From an uncultured Elusimicrobia bacterium (lineage in GTDB: Bacteria; Elusimicrobiota; Elusimicrobia; Elusimicrobiales; UBA9959): 58,020 nucleotides of DNA. The translations under genes were made by a program, and so were the position numbers. The notes beneath the pieces are model-generated. The model was given only the letters and a program-made list of their open reading frames with translations, searched no databases and was not told the origin of the DNA. The stretch covers positions 1 through 58,020 of the forward strand of contig CAIXBR010000105.1 in assembly GCA_903917735.1 (NCBI GenBank). The letters are read 5' to 3'. Positions within the stretch are counted from its first letter, which is position 1; every line of letters begins with the position of its first letter. Shown here piece by piece: positions 26,189 to 37,109 of the stretch.

Positions 26189-27109
26189 ATGAAAATACAC
26201 AAACTTGCGCTTATACTGGCCGCCGCGCCCGCGCTCTGGGGCTGCGCCTCCTTTAACCACGGCGACGTGCTGGTGGAACGCTCCACCGCCAAAGCTATGC
26301 TTGAGGACGCGACCATAAAGCCTTTCTCGGAAATTAAGGTATCCTGGAGCAATTACCCGTACCGCTCGAGTACGGACTCAATAGCCGATGACTCCATCTC
26401 CTCCACAAAAAAACCAAGGGCTATCCCGGTCCCGCCTGAGGACTGCGCCGACCTGGCGCGCCAGGCCAGGGAGACTTTCGCCAGGGCCGGCCTGTACAAC
26501 AGGGAAAAAGGCCGCGGCACCCTGAACCTTGAACTTACGACTTTCGGCCGCTGGACCTACAGGGAACTGCTGCACTCCTTCCTGGTGGATACCGGCTTTA
26601 TTTTCATTATTCCATCCTCGCTGCGCGTCGATTATTATCTCGCGGCCGACTTCTCCGTTTCCACGGGGACGGCAAGGGTAGAAACAGCTGCCGTCAATAA
26701 AACCACGTTCCACCTCCTGCTGGCGCCTCTTTACCCGTTCACGGCCCCCGGCGGCCGCGAACACACCCTGCTCAGGCAGATGTTATGGCGTTCGGCCACC
26801 GACATCTATACCAAAATAAAGACGGCCGGGCAGGCCGTACAGGCGAAAGAACCGCCGGCTCCGCCGCCGGCGCTCGAAGAAAAACCCGGCGCCGCACCGC
26901 TTTCAGGCCCGCCGCTGCCGCCCGACAGAACATGGCTCCCCGGAGAGGGCGGCGCATCTCCCGCCGTGCCGGAAGCTCCGGACAAAACCTGGGTAGTGCC
27001 GGTAACGCAAACCAAGGACGCGCCGCAGCCGGAGATAAAACCGGCCGCGCCTGACAGGAACTGGAAAACGAAACAGGACACGGCTGCGGAAGAAACCCAG
27101 GACGACTAA
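26189..27109 (+). CDS. Lipoprotein of unknown function with Pro-rich C-terminus
   Basis: About 306 residues from the ATG two codons inside the longer frame. The signal sequence ends in ALWGC, a plausible lipobox with the lipidated Cys near 18. A mixed domain to about 215 includes LELTTFGRWTYRELLHSFLV and SVSTGTARVETAAVN, resembling small lipoprotein domains of the DUF4136 kind only loosely. The tail from 220 is Pro/Ala-rich and repeats a DRTW/DKTW/DRNW motif three times (PPDRTWLPG, APDKTWVVP, APDRNWKTK). It is convergent with the small secreted protein gene and separated by a hairpin-rich region. Confidence 0.7.
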   Translation: MKIHKLALILAAAPALWGCASFNHGDVLVERSTAKAMLEDATIKPFSEIKVSWSNYPYRSSTDSIADDSISSTKKPRAIPVPPEDCADLARQARETFARAGLYNREKGRGTLNLELTTFGRWTYRELLHSFLVDTGFIFIIPSSLRVDYYLAADFSVSTGTARVETAAVNKTTFHLLLAPLYPFTAPGGREHTLLRQMLWRSATDIYTKIKTAGQAVQAKEPPAPPPALEEKPGAAPLSGPPLPPDRTWLPGEGGASPAVPEAPDKTWVVPVTQTKDAPQPEIKPAAPDRNWKTKQDTAAEETQDD

Positions 27110-27112
27110 CCT

Positions 27113-27285
27113 GAAAGTTGCAGTTGCAACTTTCCGCCCGCATAGCGGGCGCCCTTCGGGAGGAATACACCTCCTCGGGCCGGGCGCGCATAGCGCTTGG
27201 CCCTCGGCCCGACCAGCGTGGAATCCTGCAGAATAATTTTGTCCGCCTGATTTTTCTGTGGAAACCACTTCCAACTGCAGGATTC
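27113..27285. repeat. Cluster of perfect and near-perfect palindromes
   Basis: Non-coding stretch made almost wholly of inverted repeats. GAAAGTTGCA/TGCAACTTTC (27113-27122 with 27125-27134) is a perfect 10-bp stem. Hairpins CCCGC-ATA-GCGGG and GCGC-ATA-GCGC share the CATAG loop. GGAGG/CCTCC follows, and GAATCCTGCAG (27221-27231) pairs with CTGCAGGATTC (27275-27285). No open frame of note. It could be a REP-like repeat cluster or a structured RNA; no family is recognised. Confidence 0.6.
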
Positions 27286-27322
27286 AGGCTAAGAGCGGGC
27301 GGCTTCGCCCCGGTTCCTAAAA

Positions 27323-27352
27323 CAAAGAGCCCCGCTTCCGCGGGGCTCTTTG
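27323..27352. terminator. Bidirectional terminator
   Basis: A 13-bp perfect stem CAAAGAGCCCCGC with a 4-base loop, flanked by A/T runs. It lies between the convergent lipoprotein gene and the small secreted protein gene. Confidence 0.85.
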
Positions 27353-27369
27353 CTTTACCGTTCAACTGA

Positions 27370-27858
27370 TCAGTTGGCGGCGTCTTCCGTCTTTTTCTGA
27401 GGAGCTTTTTCCTCTGCGGCGGCGTCTTTCTTTTCCGCCGCGGGCTTCACTTCTTCAGCGGGAGGCAGCTTGTCAAGCGACTCTTTGGCCTCCGAGGCGT
27501 AAACACTGTCCGGGTTGTCCTTTATGAACTTCCCTATGGCCGCGCGTCCCTCGGGCAGGTTGCCGTCCACCACCAGTTGCACGGCGTCCGTGAGCTGTTT
27601 GCGCTCCGCGGCCAGCTTCTTGCTGGCGGCGTCGGAAACCCCGCCTTTCCAGTACAGCGCCCGGGCGTCCCCGCCCTGCTTGGCGCCGCGCACGGCGGCC
27701 ACCGCTGAAACGCGGGTCTTGGATTCCAGCTTTTTCTCCACCTTGGCCTTCAGGCCCCGGAGCATGTTGGAGTACCAGTCTTTCCAGTCGCCCTTATCCG
27801 CGGCGTATACCGCGTTGAACGAGAACAGCAGCGCCAGAGCTATAAGTATCTTTTTCAT
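27370..27858 (-). CDS. Small secreted Lys/Ala-rich protein, unknown function
   Basis: The 162-residue protein has a signal peptide (MKKILIALALLFSFNAVYA) and a helical, charged mature part. A TPR-like helix pair lies near 95-130 (LVVDGNLPEGRAAIGKFIKD, NPDSVYASEAKESLDKL), followed by a Glu/Lys/Ala tail. AAGGAGG ribosome site 5 bases before ATG. It follows the big NHL/Tgase protein by 46 bases and is probably co-transcribed and periplasmic with it. Family not recognised. Confidence 0.7.
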   Translation of the reverse strand: MKKILIALALLFSFNAVYAADKGDWKDWYSNMLRGLKAKVEKKLESKTRVSAVAAVRGAKQGGDARALYWKGGVSDAASKKLAAERKQLTDAVQLVVDGNLPEGRAAIGKFIKDNPDSVYASEAKESLDKLPPAEEVKPAAEKKDAAAEEKAPQKKTEDAAN

Positions 27859-27904
27859 ACGTTCCTCCTTAAACCCTCTACCCTGTTACATTGTCCCCCT
27901 GCAA

Positions 27905-30900
27905 CTATTTCAGCAGCTTGTCCCCGGTGCTTTTGGTCGAGGGATCTATCTTCGCTGCCCTATCGGCGAAGGCCTTGATGTCGTCTTTTTTGTCGAGCTT
28001 TTCCGAAACGCGCGCCAGGTTAAGCCAGATGTCCGCGTCGTACGGATCGGCCTTGGCGGCGTCGAAATAGTACTTCTTGGCCTCGTCGTATCTCTTCTGC
28101 CCGAATGAGAGGTTGCCCATGTCGTTCAGGGCGGCCGAGTTGAACGGCTCCTTGGCCAGCACGGTGTTGAAGTACTTCACGGCGTCCTGGGTCTCCCCGT
28201 TCTGGGCGGTCAGCATGCCCAGGTTGATGTTGGCGTCCACGTCGTCCGGGTTCGCCGCTATTATCCTGCCGAAGTAGTCCTTGAAGTAGTTGTAGCGGGC
28301 TTTCAGCATCGCGTCCGCCGTCGCCTTCACTCTGGCGTCCACCTTGTCTTTGTCGGGATAGACTTCAGGTTCGGTGTCCGGCAGGGTGACAGGCTCGAAC
28401 TTGGTCCAAGCCTGATGCACTTCATAGATATGAGCGTCAGCTCCGGACCGGCGGTAGAAGTCCGCCTCATGCTTGACGGCCTCGTAGAAGTCCTTCCCGA
28501 CCATGGTAGCCTCAAGCCCCACCCACCAGGTATTGTCGTATTTTATCAGGTACTCTTCCGGTATGCCCACTTCGCGGGCGTCGGTCTCACCGGTGTCGAA
28601 CGCCAGCGCCATGTGGCCGGGATAGTCCAGCAGCGCGGTGCGCACACCCGCAGCCTCCAGGATGGAAGAGAAAAGCGCAGTCATGGCGGAGCAGTTGCCG
28701 CTCTTCAGTTTAAGCGTGCTGCGCGGGAACTGTACGGTGTCCAGCACCAGCGTCTTGGAGGACTTGATGGCCTCGTACGGGTTCGCCGGATCGGAGAGGT
28801 AACTGATACCATCCTCGCCCAAGGCTTCCCAAACCATAAGCGCGGTCAGAGCGTTCTCGTTCAGGAACGAGGTCTCGTCCTGCACCCTTGCCTTCTCGTT
28901 GAGGGCGAAGCGGCTGAAGCCGAACACTGGCGTGTCCTTCGGGGTGATGAAGTTGGCCAGACGCTGCGGGTTATCCCAGGTGATGGCGTTCTTGGAAAGC
29001 ACCTTTACCGGTTGGTTCAGCGTCACGGTCTTCTCCGCGCCGTCCTGGTAATAGGTCATCGTCATCTGGCACTGTATCGGCGTATCCTCGGTTATGCTGA
29101 GGACGCGGTTGTTCAGCGTGGCCGACAGGTCCACTTCCGTCTGCGACTTAGCCTTCACTTCCTTCACGATGGTGTCACTGGGGAAGTCCATGAAGTCTTT
29201 GAAGAAGAAGGACAACTTCACATTGGTGAAATCGCTGTCGGTATTGTTCTTTACCGCAATCCTGCCCACGGGGTTATTCTGGTAATACTTGTAGTTAGCC
29301 GAGAAAATAAAGTCCAGGCCTACCGGGATTATTTCCATGGGAGCCACGTTCTTGTTCTCGGTCGCCGCTATCGGCTCTGCGGCCTTCACGGCTTCCGGAG
29401 GCTTGTAATAATACTCCGCCGGCAGGGACAACCCGCCCTGCGCGCCGCTTACGGACATCCCGGCCACGTAATAGTAATAGGTGGCCTCAGCGGAAAGCCC
29501 GCCGTCATCAAAAGACTTGGTCTTGACGGAGCCCAGCTCCTTAAGCTCGCCTGAGCCCTTGGCGCGGAAAACCTTGAAACCTCCGGTCCAGGCGTTGGAT
29601 TTGGCGTTCCAGGAAACAGTGGTTCCCGTTTCCGAGGCCGCGGCCTTGATCTCGAAGGGTTCTTCTGGCAGATAGCTGATGTCGAAAGCCAGCACGCGGC
29701 CGTTCTCCAGGTCCGACAAATATATCTTGTCGTTGCGGAAGGCCAGGGACTGCGGAGTCCACAGTTCCCGGTCGCCGCGCCCTTTGGCGAAGAAGCTGGC
29801 CACAAAAGCGCCGGCGTTGTCGAAGATCTTAACGTTGAAGGAGCCTTTATCCAGTATATAGAAGAAGCCCTTCCCGTCGTAAGTCAGACCGGCCGGGTCC
29901 TGCAGGCGGCCGGAATCGTCCCAGATGCGCAGGAACTTGCCCATGGAATCCATGACAATGACTTTTTTTAGCTCCGAGTCCAGTATGTAGACGTTCTTGT
30001 TCTCGTCGCAGCGCACGGCTACCGGATTGATCAGCGTAACGTTGCCGATTTCAGGGCCCGCGGCAAAAAGGAAAATGCCGTCCGGGCTGAAAGCCTTTAT
30101 CTTCTTGTTCTTGGTGTCCGCCACGTAAATATTGCCCTTAGCGTTCACGGACACGGAAGAAGGCTGGCGGAACTGCCCGTCCCCGGAGCCGCTCTCGCCG
30201 AACATATTATTGAAGCTGCCGTCCGCATTAAAGATCTGCACCCGGTCGTTGCCGGTGTCCGCCACGTAGATCATGCCCTTGGAACTTACGAACAGGCCGC
30301 GGGGCGCGCGCACCTGCCCCTGCTGCTTGCCTTCGCGGACCAGGGTTTTTTTCACGCCCTTGTCAAAGAGCGCCAGCTCTTTGGAATCGGGCAGCCAGGC
30401 GATCACCTTGTTGTCCGGGGAAATGGAGAAAATGTCGGCTTTGATAGCCAGCTTGTCGGAGGGACCGGAAATCATGAACCGGTCCAGCAGGGGCGCGATA
30501 GGAAGGTCGGGGCCCGTTTCGGCGCTCTCCAGATTTATGGAGACCACCTTCTTGTTGTCGTCGTCGCTCAGGTAGATGTTGCCGGCTTCGTCGATGGTTA
30601 TGTCGCGCAGGTTCCTGAACTCGCTCTTACCCTTGCCCCTTGTGCCGAAAGTGCCTATCGTTTCCCCCAGGTCGGAGAATTCGCGTACTTTGCCTTCCTT
30701 CGAGTTTATAAGGTAAAGCAGGCCGTGGCGGTCTACCACCGCGCCGTTGTTGGCCACCGAGAACTCCTTCAGCACCTTGCCGGTCCTGTCGTATTTCAGC
30801 AGAAGCGACTTGTCAGGATCGGAAACAAAAATATCCCCGGAGCGGCTGACCGTGATCTTGGCCGGGTTCAGTTTGGTCACCCCGTCCTGCCGGACCGCGG

Positions 30901-31375
30901 CGAAACCGTAAAGATAGATGCCGTCGGAGTTGAAAACTTCTATGCGGGAGTTGCCGGTGTTGGAGACATACAGCCTGTTGTCGGGGCCGTAGGCAATGCC
31001 TTTGGGAGAGTCGAGCTGGCCGGGAGCGGAGCCGTCGCTGGAGAAGGCCCAGAGGAACTTGCCGTCCGGATTAAAAACGACCACGCGGGAGCTGTCTGTG
31101 TCGGCCACGTAAAGCCTGCCGCCTCCGAAGGCTATAGCCTGGGGAGATTTCAGGCCGCCCTCTATTTTAGCCAGCTGTTTACCTTCGGTGTCGAAGACGA
31201 AGATCGAGTTGGCCTTAAGGTCCGAAACGAAGACCTTGCCTTTGGACACGGCTAAGGCCGCCGGCTTCTGCAGGACGGGGCTGACTATCTGTCCCTTGAA
31301 TTCTATTTTCTCGTAGGCGCCGGCGGTAGACGCCAGCAGGGAAAACATTACCGAAAATATAAATACCCGGTTCAT
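27905..31375 (-). CDS. Secreted NHL-propeller, fibronectin, transglutaminase-like and TPR protein
   Basis: 1,157 residues from the ATG with GGAGGG 7 bases upstream; a GTG two codons earlier also fits the frame. Signal peptide (…LLASTAGA). Residues about 30-570 are NHL-type repeats forming one or two beta-propellers (repeated IYVADTxNxRVQIFNxDG style: KGMIYVADTGNDRVQIF, KGNIYVADTKNKKIKAF). A fibronectin III-like module follows near 575-655, then a transglutaminase-like domain with Cys in KSGNCSAMTALF (near 895) and His in YPGHMALAFD (near 921). C-terminal TPRs run from about 1040. It may crosslink or cut proteins or peptidoglycan in the envelope, or act as a sensor; that is inference. The small secreted protein gene follows. 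Confidence 0.85.
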   Translation of the reverse strand: MNRVFIFSVMFSLLASTAGAYEKIEFKGQIVSPVLQKPAALAVSKGKVFVSDLKANSIFVFDTEGKQLAKIEGGLKSPQAIAFGGGRLYVADTDSSRVVVFNPDGKFLWAFSSDGSAPGQLDSPKGIAYGPDNRLYVSNTGNSRIEVFNSDGIYLYGFAAVRQDGVTKLNPAKITVSRSGDIFVSDPDKSLLLKYDRTGKVLKEFSVANNGAVVDRHGLLYLINSKEGKVREFSDLGETIGTFGTRGKGKSEFRNLRDITIDEAGNIYLSDDDNKKVVSINLESAETGPDLPIAPLLDRFMISGPSDKLAIKADIFSISPDNKVIAWLPDSKELALFDKGVKKTLVREGKQQGQVRAPRGLFVSSKGMIYVADTGNDRVQIFNADGSFNNMFGESGSGDGQFRQPSSVSVNAKGNIYVADTKNKKIKAFSPDGIFLFAAGPEIGNVTLINPVAVRCDENKNVYILDSELKKVIVMDSMGKFLRIWDDSGRLQDPAGLTYDGKGFFYILDKGSFNVKIFDNAGAFVASFFAKGRGDRELWTPQSLAFRNDKIYLSDLENGRVLAFDISYLPEEPFEIKAAASETGTTVSWNAKSNAWTGGFKVFRAKGSGELKELGSVKTKSFDDGGLSAEATYYYYVAGMSVSGAQGGLSLPAEYYYKPPEAVKAAEPIAATENKNVAPMEIIPVGLDFIFSANYKYYQNNPVGRIAVKNNTDSDFTNVKLSFFFKDFMDFPSDTIVKEVKAKSQTEVDLSATLNNRVLSITEDTPIQCQMTMTYYQDGAEKTVTLNQPVKVLSKNAITWDNPQRLANFITPKDTPVFGFSRFALNEKARVQDETSFLNENALTALMVWEALGEDGISYLSDPANPYEAIKSSKTLVLDTVQFPRSTLKLKSGNCSAMTALFSSILEAAGVRTALLDYPGHMALAFDTGETDAREVGIPEEYLIKYDNTWWVGLEATMVGKDFYEAVKHEADFYRRSGADAHIYEVHQAWTKFEPVTLPDTEPEVYPDKDKVDARVKATADAMLKARYNYFKDYFGRIIAANPDDVDANINLGMLTAQNGETQDAVKYFNTVLAKEPFNSAALNDMGNLSFGQKRYDEAKKYYFDAAKADPYDADIWLNLARVSEKLDKKDDIKAFADRAAKIDPSTKSTGDKLLK

Positions 31376-31563
31376 AAACACTCCCTCCTAAAACGACCAT
31401 TTGAACTCTTACACACTATTTTATGATATTTTCCGCCCTCTTTTGTAAAGATATTCGGTATTAATTTACCTATAATATCCGCATTAGCTAAATCGGCCTT
31501 GCCATCCCCATCGTTAATGTTTTACGATACAGACTATTCCGTAAAAATCTAGGGAGTCTATTA

Positions 31564-32247
31564 ATGGATATAACCTTTATAAAGCGCTTTATTACCACCT
31601 CCATAGGCAGAAAAGCCGTGATGGCCGTCTCTGGCCTGCTGCTGGGCGGGTTCATGCTGGTGCATCTGGCCGAAAATCTTCTGCTGTTCAAAGGGGAGAT
31701 CTTTTATAACGGCTGGGTGGACTTCCTGCTCTCCAACCCCATAACTCCGTTCCTTGAAGCCGGCCTGCTGGCCCTGTTCCTGGCGCACATCGCGGCCGGC
31801 ACCTGGGTGCGGGTGGAGGACTTCCTGAACGCCCCGCGCGGTTACGAGGCCCGCAAGTGGCAGGGCGGCCGCACCATTGGCTCGGCCACCATGCTCTATA
31901 CCGCCGCCGCCATCCTGGCCTACCTGACCTACCACATGCTGACCTTCCGCTTTGTCGACCATTCCATGGGCTTCTACCAGATGGTGACCGGCGCCTTCCG
32001 CAGCCCGGTTTTTGTGGCCGTCTACGTGGCCGGCGCGGCCGCGCTGGCGCTGCACTTGAGCCACGGCATGCAGAGCGCCTTCCAGACCCTGGGCGTGAAC
32101 CATCCCAAATACACGCCGCTGATCAAGCTGGGCGGCCTGCTTGTGGCCTTGGCCATGATAGGCTTCGCGCTTATCTCGGTGTACTACCTGGCCGGCATAG
32201 ATCTGAAAAGCGCCGAAGCGGGCTACCAGGTGGTAATAATAAAATAG
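31564..32247 (+). CDS. sdhC: Succinate dehydrogenase/fumarate reductase cytochrome b subunit
   Basis: The 227-residue protein has five membrane segments. Its histidines in membrane context (LVHLAENLLLF, LAHIAAGTWVR, YHMLTFRFVD, LHLSHGMQSAFQTLG) fit a di-heme cytochrome b of type B complexes (Bacteroidota, Campylobacterota, Bacillus). It anchors the flavoprotein and iron-sulfur subunits and moves electrons between quinone and the catalytic head. GGGAG site. First of three genes, 29 bases before the flavoprotein. Confidence 0.9.
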   Translation: MDITFIKRFITTSIGRKAVMAVSGLLLGGFMLVHLAENLLLFKGEIFYNGWVDFLLSNPITPFLEAGLLALFLAHIAAGTWVRVEDFLNAPRGYEARKWQGGRTIGSATMLYTAAAILAYLTYHMLTFRFVDHSMGFYQMVTGAFRSPVFVAVYVAGAAALALHLSHGMQSAFQTLGVNHPKYTPLIKLGGLLVALAMIGFALISVYYLAGIDLKSAEAGYQVVIIK

Positions 32248-32276
32248 GCGGACAAATTTAGCGGACCGGAGGAAAG

Positions 32277-34190
<1,914 letters not shown>

Positions 34191-34191
34191 C

Positions 34192-34959
34192 ATGAAAGGC
34201 CTGAAACATTTTTCCGTCACCGTGCGCGTCTGGAGGCAGGCGGGCCCCAAGGAACCGGGCAAGATGGTCTCCTACAAGGTTAAGGACGTTTCCCCGGACA
34301 TGTCCTTCCTCGAGATGCTGGACGTCCTTAACGACAACCTGCTCAAGAAAGGGGACACGCCCATAGCTTTCGAAAGCGACTGCCGCGAGGGGATCTGTGG
34401 CTGTTGCGGCCTGGTGGTGAACGGCGACGTGCACGGCCCGGACGAGCATTCCACCGTGTGCCAGCTGCACATGCGCAGGTTCAGCGACGGCGACGTGATC
34501 ACCGTGGAACCCTGGCGCGTTAAGTCCTTCCCGGTCATCAAGGACCTGGTGGTGGACCGCTCTTCTTTCGACCGCCTGATTGCGGCGGGCGGCTTCATCT
34601 CCGTGAACACCGGCGCGGCGCCGGACGCCAATTCGGTCCCGGTGGAGAAGGACAAGGCCGAGGAAGCCATGGACGCCGCGGCCTGCATAGGCTGCGGGGC
34701 CTGCGTGGCCTCCTGTCCCAACGGCGCGGCCATGCTTTTCGTCGGGGCCAAGGTCTCGCAGCTGGCGCTGCTGCCGCAGGGAACGCCGGAGCGGGCCAAC
34801 CGTGCCCTCAATATGGTGGCGGCGATGGACAAGGAAGGCTTCGGCAACTGCACCAACGAGTACGAGTGCGAAGCGGTCTGCCCCAAGGATGTAAAGGTGG
34901 CCAACATCGCCCGCCTGAACCGCGAGTTCCTGCTGGCGAACCTGTTCTCGAAAAAGTAA
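34192..34959 (+). CDS. sdhB: Fumarate reductase/succinate dehydrogenase iron-sulfur subunit
   Basis: The 255-residue protein carries the [2Fe-2S] ligands in SDCREGICGCCGLVVNG and STVCQLHM. A ferredoxin-like second domain has CIGCGACVASCPNGAAM and ECEAVCPKDVKVANIARLNRE, giving the other clusters. It wires electrons from flavoprotein to cytochrome b. It starts 1 base after the flavoprotein stop. Confidence 0.95.
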   Translation: MKGLKHFSVTVRVWRQAGPKEPGKMVSYKVKDVSPDMSFLEMLDVLNDNLLKKGDTPIAFESDCREGICGCCGLVVNGDVHGPDEHSTVCQLHMRRFSDGDVITVEPWRVKSFPVIKDLVVDRSSFDRLIAAGGFISVNTGAAPDANSVPVEKDKAEEAMDAAACIGCGACVASCPNGAAMLFVGAKVSQLALLPQGTPERANRALNMVAAMDKEGFGNCTNEYECEAVCPKDVKVANIARLNREFLLANLFSKK

Positions 34960-34974
34960 TAATCCCGTCCAGAA

Positions 34975-35126
34975 GGGTGCCGCGGGGACAGGGTTAGCAA
35001 AACCTTCGCGGAGGCCGAGGCTTGCGCAGCGCCGAGGCCGGGTGGCCGAAGGCCACTGCAGTGTAATGAGGCGCGCGCACGGTGTGCGCGACGCCGTGTT
35101 TTGATAACCCTGTCCCCGCGGCGCCC
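34975..35126. mobile_element. 152-bp MITE-like inverted-repeat element
   Basis: The 29-bp ends (34975-35003 and 35098-35126) are inverted repeats with two mismatches, beginning GGGYGCCGCGGGGACAGGG. They are flanked by the trinucleotide GAA on both sides (34972-34974, 35127-35129), a possible target duplication. The interior is full of smaller hairpins (GGTGGCC/GGCCAC, GCGCGCAC/GTGTGCGC) and has no gene. It sits between the fumarate reductase genes and fumarase. It could be a non-autonomous transposon or a large REP/BIME unit. Confidence 0.6.
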
Positions 35127-35168
35127 GAACGACCTGCCCGCTAAATTCAAAGAACCAAGGACCCCTCC

Positions 35169-36800
35169 ATGTCTGAATTCAAATATACTGAACTATTCGA
35201 ACTGCCTAAACCGGCGGCCAAGTTCCGCCTGCTTACAAAAGAGGGCGTGAAGGTTATAAAGGCCGGGGACAGGGATATATTGAAAGTGGCGCCGGAGGCG
35301 CTGGCGCGGCTGGCCCGCGAGGCGGTACGCGACGTTTCTTTCCTGCTGCGCCGCGCGCACAACCAGCAGGTGGCAGCTATTTTTGCGGACCCGGAGGCCT
35401 CGGAGAACGACAGGTTCGTGGCTTTCTCACTGCTAGAGAACGCCGTGATCTCGGCCGGATTCGAGCTCCCCTTCTGCCAGGATACCGGGACGGCTACCGT
35501 GGTGGCGAAGAAAGGCGAGCAGGTCTGGACCGGATCCAACGACGAGGAGTCGCTTTCCAGAGGCATCTGGGAAACTTATACCGGCGAGAACCTGCGCTAT
35601 TCCCAGACCCTGGCCGTGGACATGTACAGGGAAAAGAACTCCGGAAACAACCTGCCGGCCCAGATAGACATTTACGCCAAACCGGGCATATCCTACGACT
35701 TCCTGTTCGTGACCAAGGGCGGGGGCTCGGCCAACAAGACCATGCTCTACCAGGAAACGAAGGCCACGCTGACGGCGGAGAAACTGAAGCCGTTTCTTGT
35801 AGAGAAAATGAAGTCCCTGGGCACGGCGGCCTGCCCCCCCTACCACATCGCCTTTGTGATCGGCGGCACCTCGGCCGAGATGTGCCTTAAGACGGTAAAG
35901 CTGGCCTCGACGGGTTACCTGGACGGTCTGCCTGACAACCCGGGGGAGACCGGCCGCGCCTTCCGCGACAGGCAACTGGAGGCGGAGCTGCTGGAGGCGG
36001 CCGGCAAGCTGGGCTACGGCGCGCAGTTCGGCGGCAAATATTTCGCGCACGACGTGCGCGTGGTGCGCCTGCCGCGCCACGGAGCTTCGGCCCCCGTCGG
36101 CATGGGCGTCTCCTGCTCGGCCGACCGCAACATCCTGGCCCGCATAGACCGGGACGGGCTCTGGCTGGAGGAGATGGACCGCGACCCCGGCAGCCTTATC
36201 CCCAAAGACATACGCGCCAAATTTTCCTCCTGCTCAAACTGCGTCAGCGTGGACCTGAACAGGCCGATGGAGGAAATACTGGCCCAGCTTTCGAAGCACC
36301 CCATAGGCACCCGGTTGGCGCTGAACGGACGGATAGTAGTGGCCCGGGACCTGGCCCACGCTAAATTCAAGGAACTACTGGACTCCGGCGGGGAACTGCC
36401 GGAATACCTGAAGAAGCACCCGGTCTATTATGCCGGCCCCGCCAAGCAGCCCAAGGGCAAACCCTCCGGCTCGTTCGGGCCTACTACGGCCGGCCGGATG
36501 GACTCTTACGTTGACCTGCTGCAGTCTAAAGGCGCGTCCATGGTGATGATAGCCAAAGGCAACCGTTCGCAGGCTGTCACCGACGCCTGCAAAAAGTACG
36601 GCGGCTTCTACCTGGGCTCTCCCGGCGGCCCGGCGGCCCTGCTGGCCGAGCGGAATATAAAAAAAGTGGAGACGCTGGACTACCCGGAACTTGGCATGGA
36701 AGCCGTCTGGGCGATAGAGGTGGAGGATTTCCCGGCTTTCATACTGGTGGACGACAAGGGCGGGGATTTTTTCCGTGCCTGCGCCGCGGGAGCGAAGTGA
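35169..36800 (+). CDS. fumA: Class I (iron-sulfur) fumarate hydratase
   Basis: The 543-residue protein fits E. coli FumA/FumB length (about 548) and holds both the alpha (N-terminal) and beta (C-terminal) halves. Cluster Cys candidates: [29 protein letters not shown] and [10 protein letters not shown]. The beta half has [23 protein letters not shown] in outline (short: [16 protein letters not shown]) and [11 protein letters not shown]…GPTTAGRMD. It interconverts fumarate and malate and is oxygen-sensitive as a family. With the three preceding genes it forms the malate-fumarate-succinate branch. Confidence 0.93.
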   Translation: MSEFKYTELFELPKPAAKFRLLTKEGVKVIKAGDRDILKVAPEALARLAREAVRDVSFLLRRAHNQQVAAIFADPEASENDRFVAFSLLENAVISAGFELPFCQDTGTATVVAKKGEQVWTGSNDEESLSRGIWETYTGENLRYSQTLAVDMYREKNSGNNLPAQIDIYAKPGISYDFLFVTKGGGSANKTMLYQETKATLTAEKLKPFLVEKMKSLGTAACPPYHIAFVIGGTSAEMCLKTVKLASTGYLDGLPDNPGETGRAFRDRQLEAELLEAAGKLGYGAQFGGKYFAHDVRVVRLPRHGASAPVGMGVSCSADRNILARIDRDGLWLEEMDRDPGSLIPKDIRAKFSSCSNCVSVDLNRPMEEILAQLSKHPIGTRLALNGRIVVARDLAHAKFKELLDSGGELPEYLKKHPVYYAGPAKQPKGKPSGSFGPTTAGRMDSYVDLLQSKGASMVMIAKGNRSQAVTDACKKYGGFYLGSPGGPAALLAERNIKKVETLDYPELGMEAVWAIEVEDFPAFILVDDKGGDFFRACAAGAK

Positions 36801-36949
36801 AACAGCCCCGCGGCTCCGGCCTCCCGGCACCAACCACCGGTGATTCTGTTTTTCACGCGCGCCTGCGCGACCGCAGTTTCAAGCCAGCCCCCGCGGACAA
36901 ACTCTACAGGCTGGCGGAAATATGCAGGCGGGGCGGGGCGTATACTTAA
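36797..36949 (+). other. Small open frame overlapping the fumarase stop; rest of gap to 37109 is empty
   Basis: A GTG overlapping the fumarase stop (GTGA) opens a 50-codon frame to TAA (…FHARLRDRSFKPAPADKLY RLAEICRR…). It has coding-like composition but no recognised family. It may be a small gene, a decayed fragment, or chance. From 36950 to 37109 I see only the repeat and promoter listed at 37049-37097. Confidence 0.2.
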
Positions 36950-37048
36950 GCCGCCGCGAAACTTCACTCCCCGCTGGGCATTGGCGGCGCTTGAGCGCGC
37001 CGGAGGGTGCCGCAGGCCGGAACGGCATTTCATCTCCCTGGCCGCAAG

Positions 37049-37097
37049 GTTCAGACCGCTACAGTTCAGACCGCTGATAGTTATAAAAGGCTAGAAT
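37049..37097 (+). promoter_or_regulatory. Direct repeats and -10 before the metallophosphoesterase gene
   Basis: GTTCAGACCGCT occurs twice (37049-37060 and 37064-37075), a 15-base period. The second ends 16 bases before a TAGAAT -10 (37092-37097), where a -35 would be. That is the layout of an activator-dependent promoter. The ATG is 12 bases past the -10 and has no ribosome site. Confidence 0.4.
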
Positions 37098-37109
37098 ATA
37101 GCCACAATC

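Noticed and set aside
27113..27285. CRISPR-like repeats
   Set aside because: The repeats are inverted hairpins, not regularly spaced direct repeats with unique spacers; no cas genes nearby.
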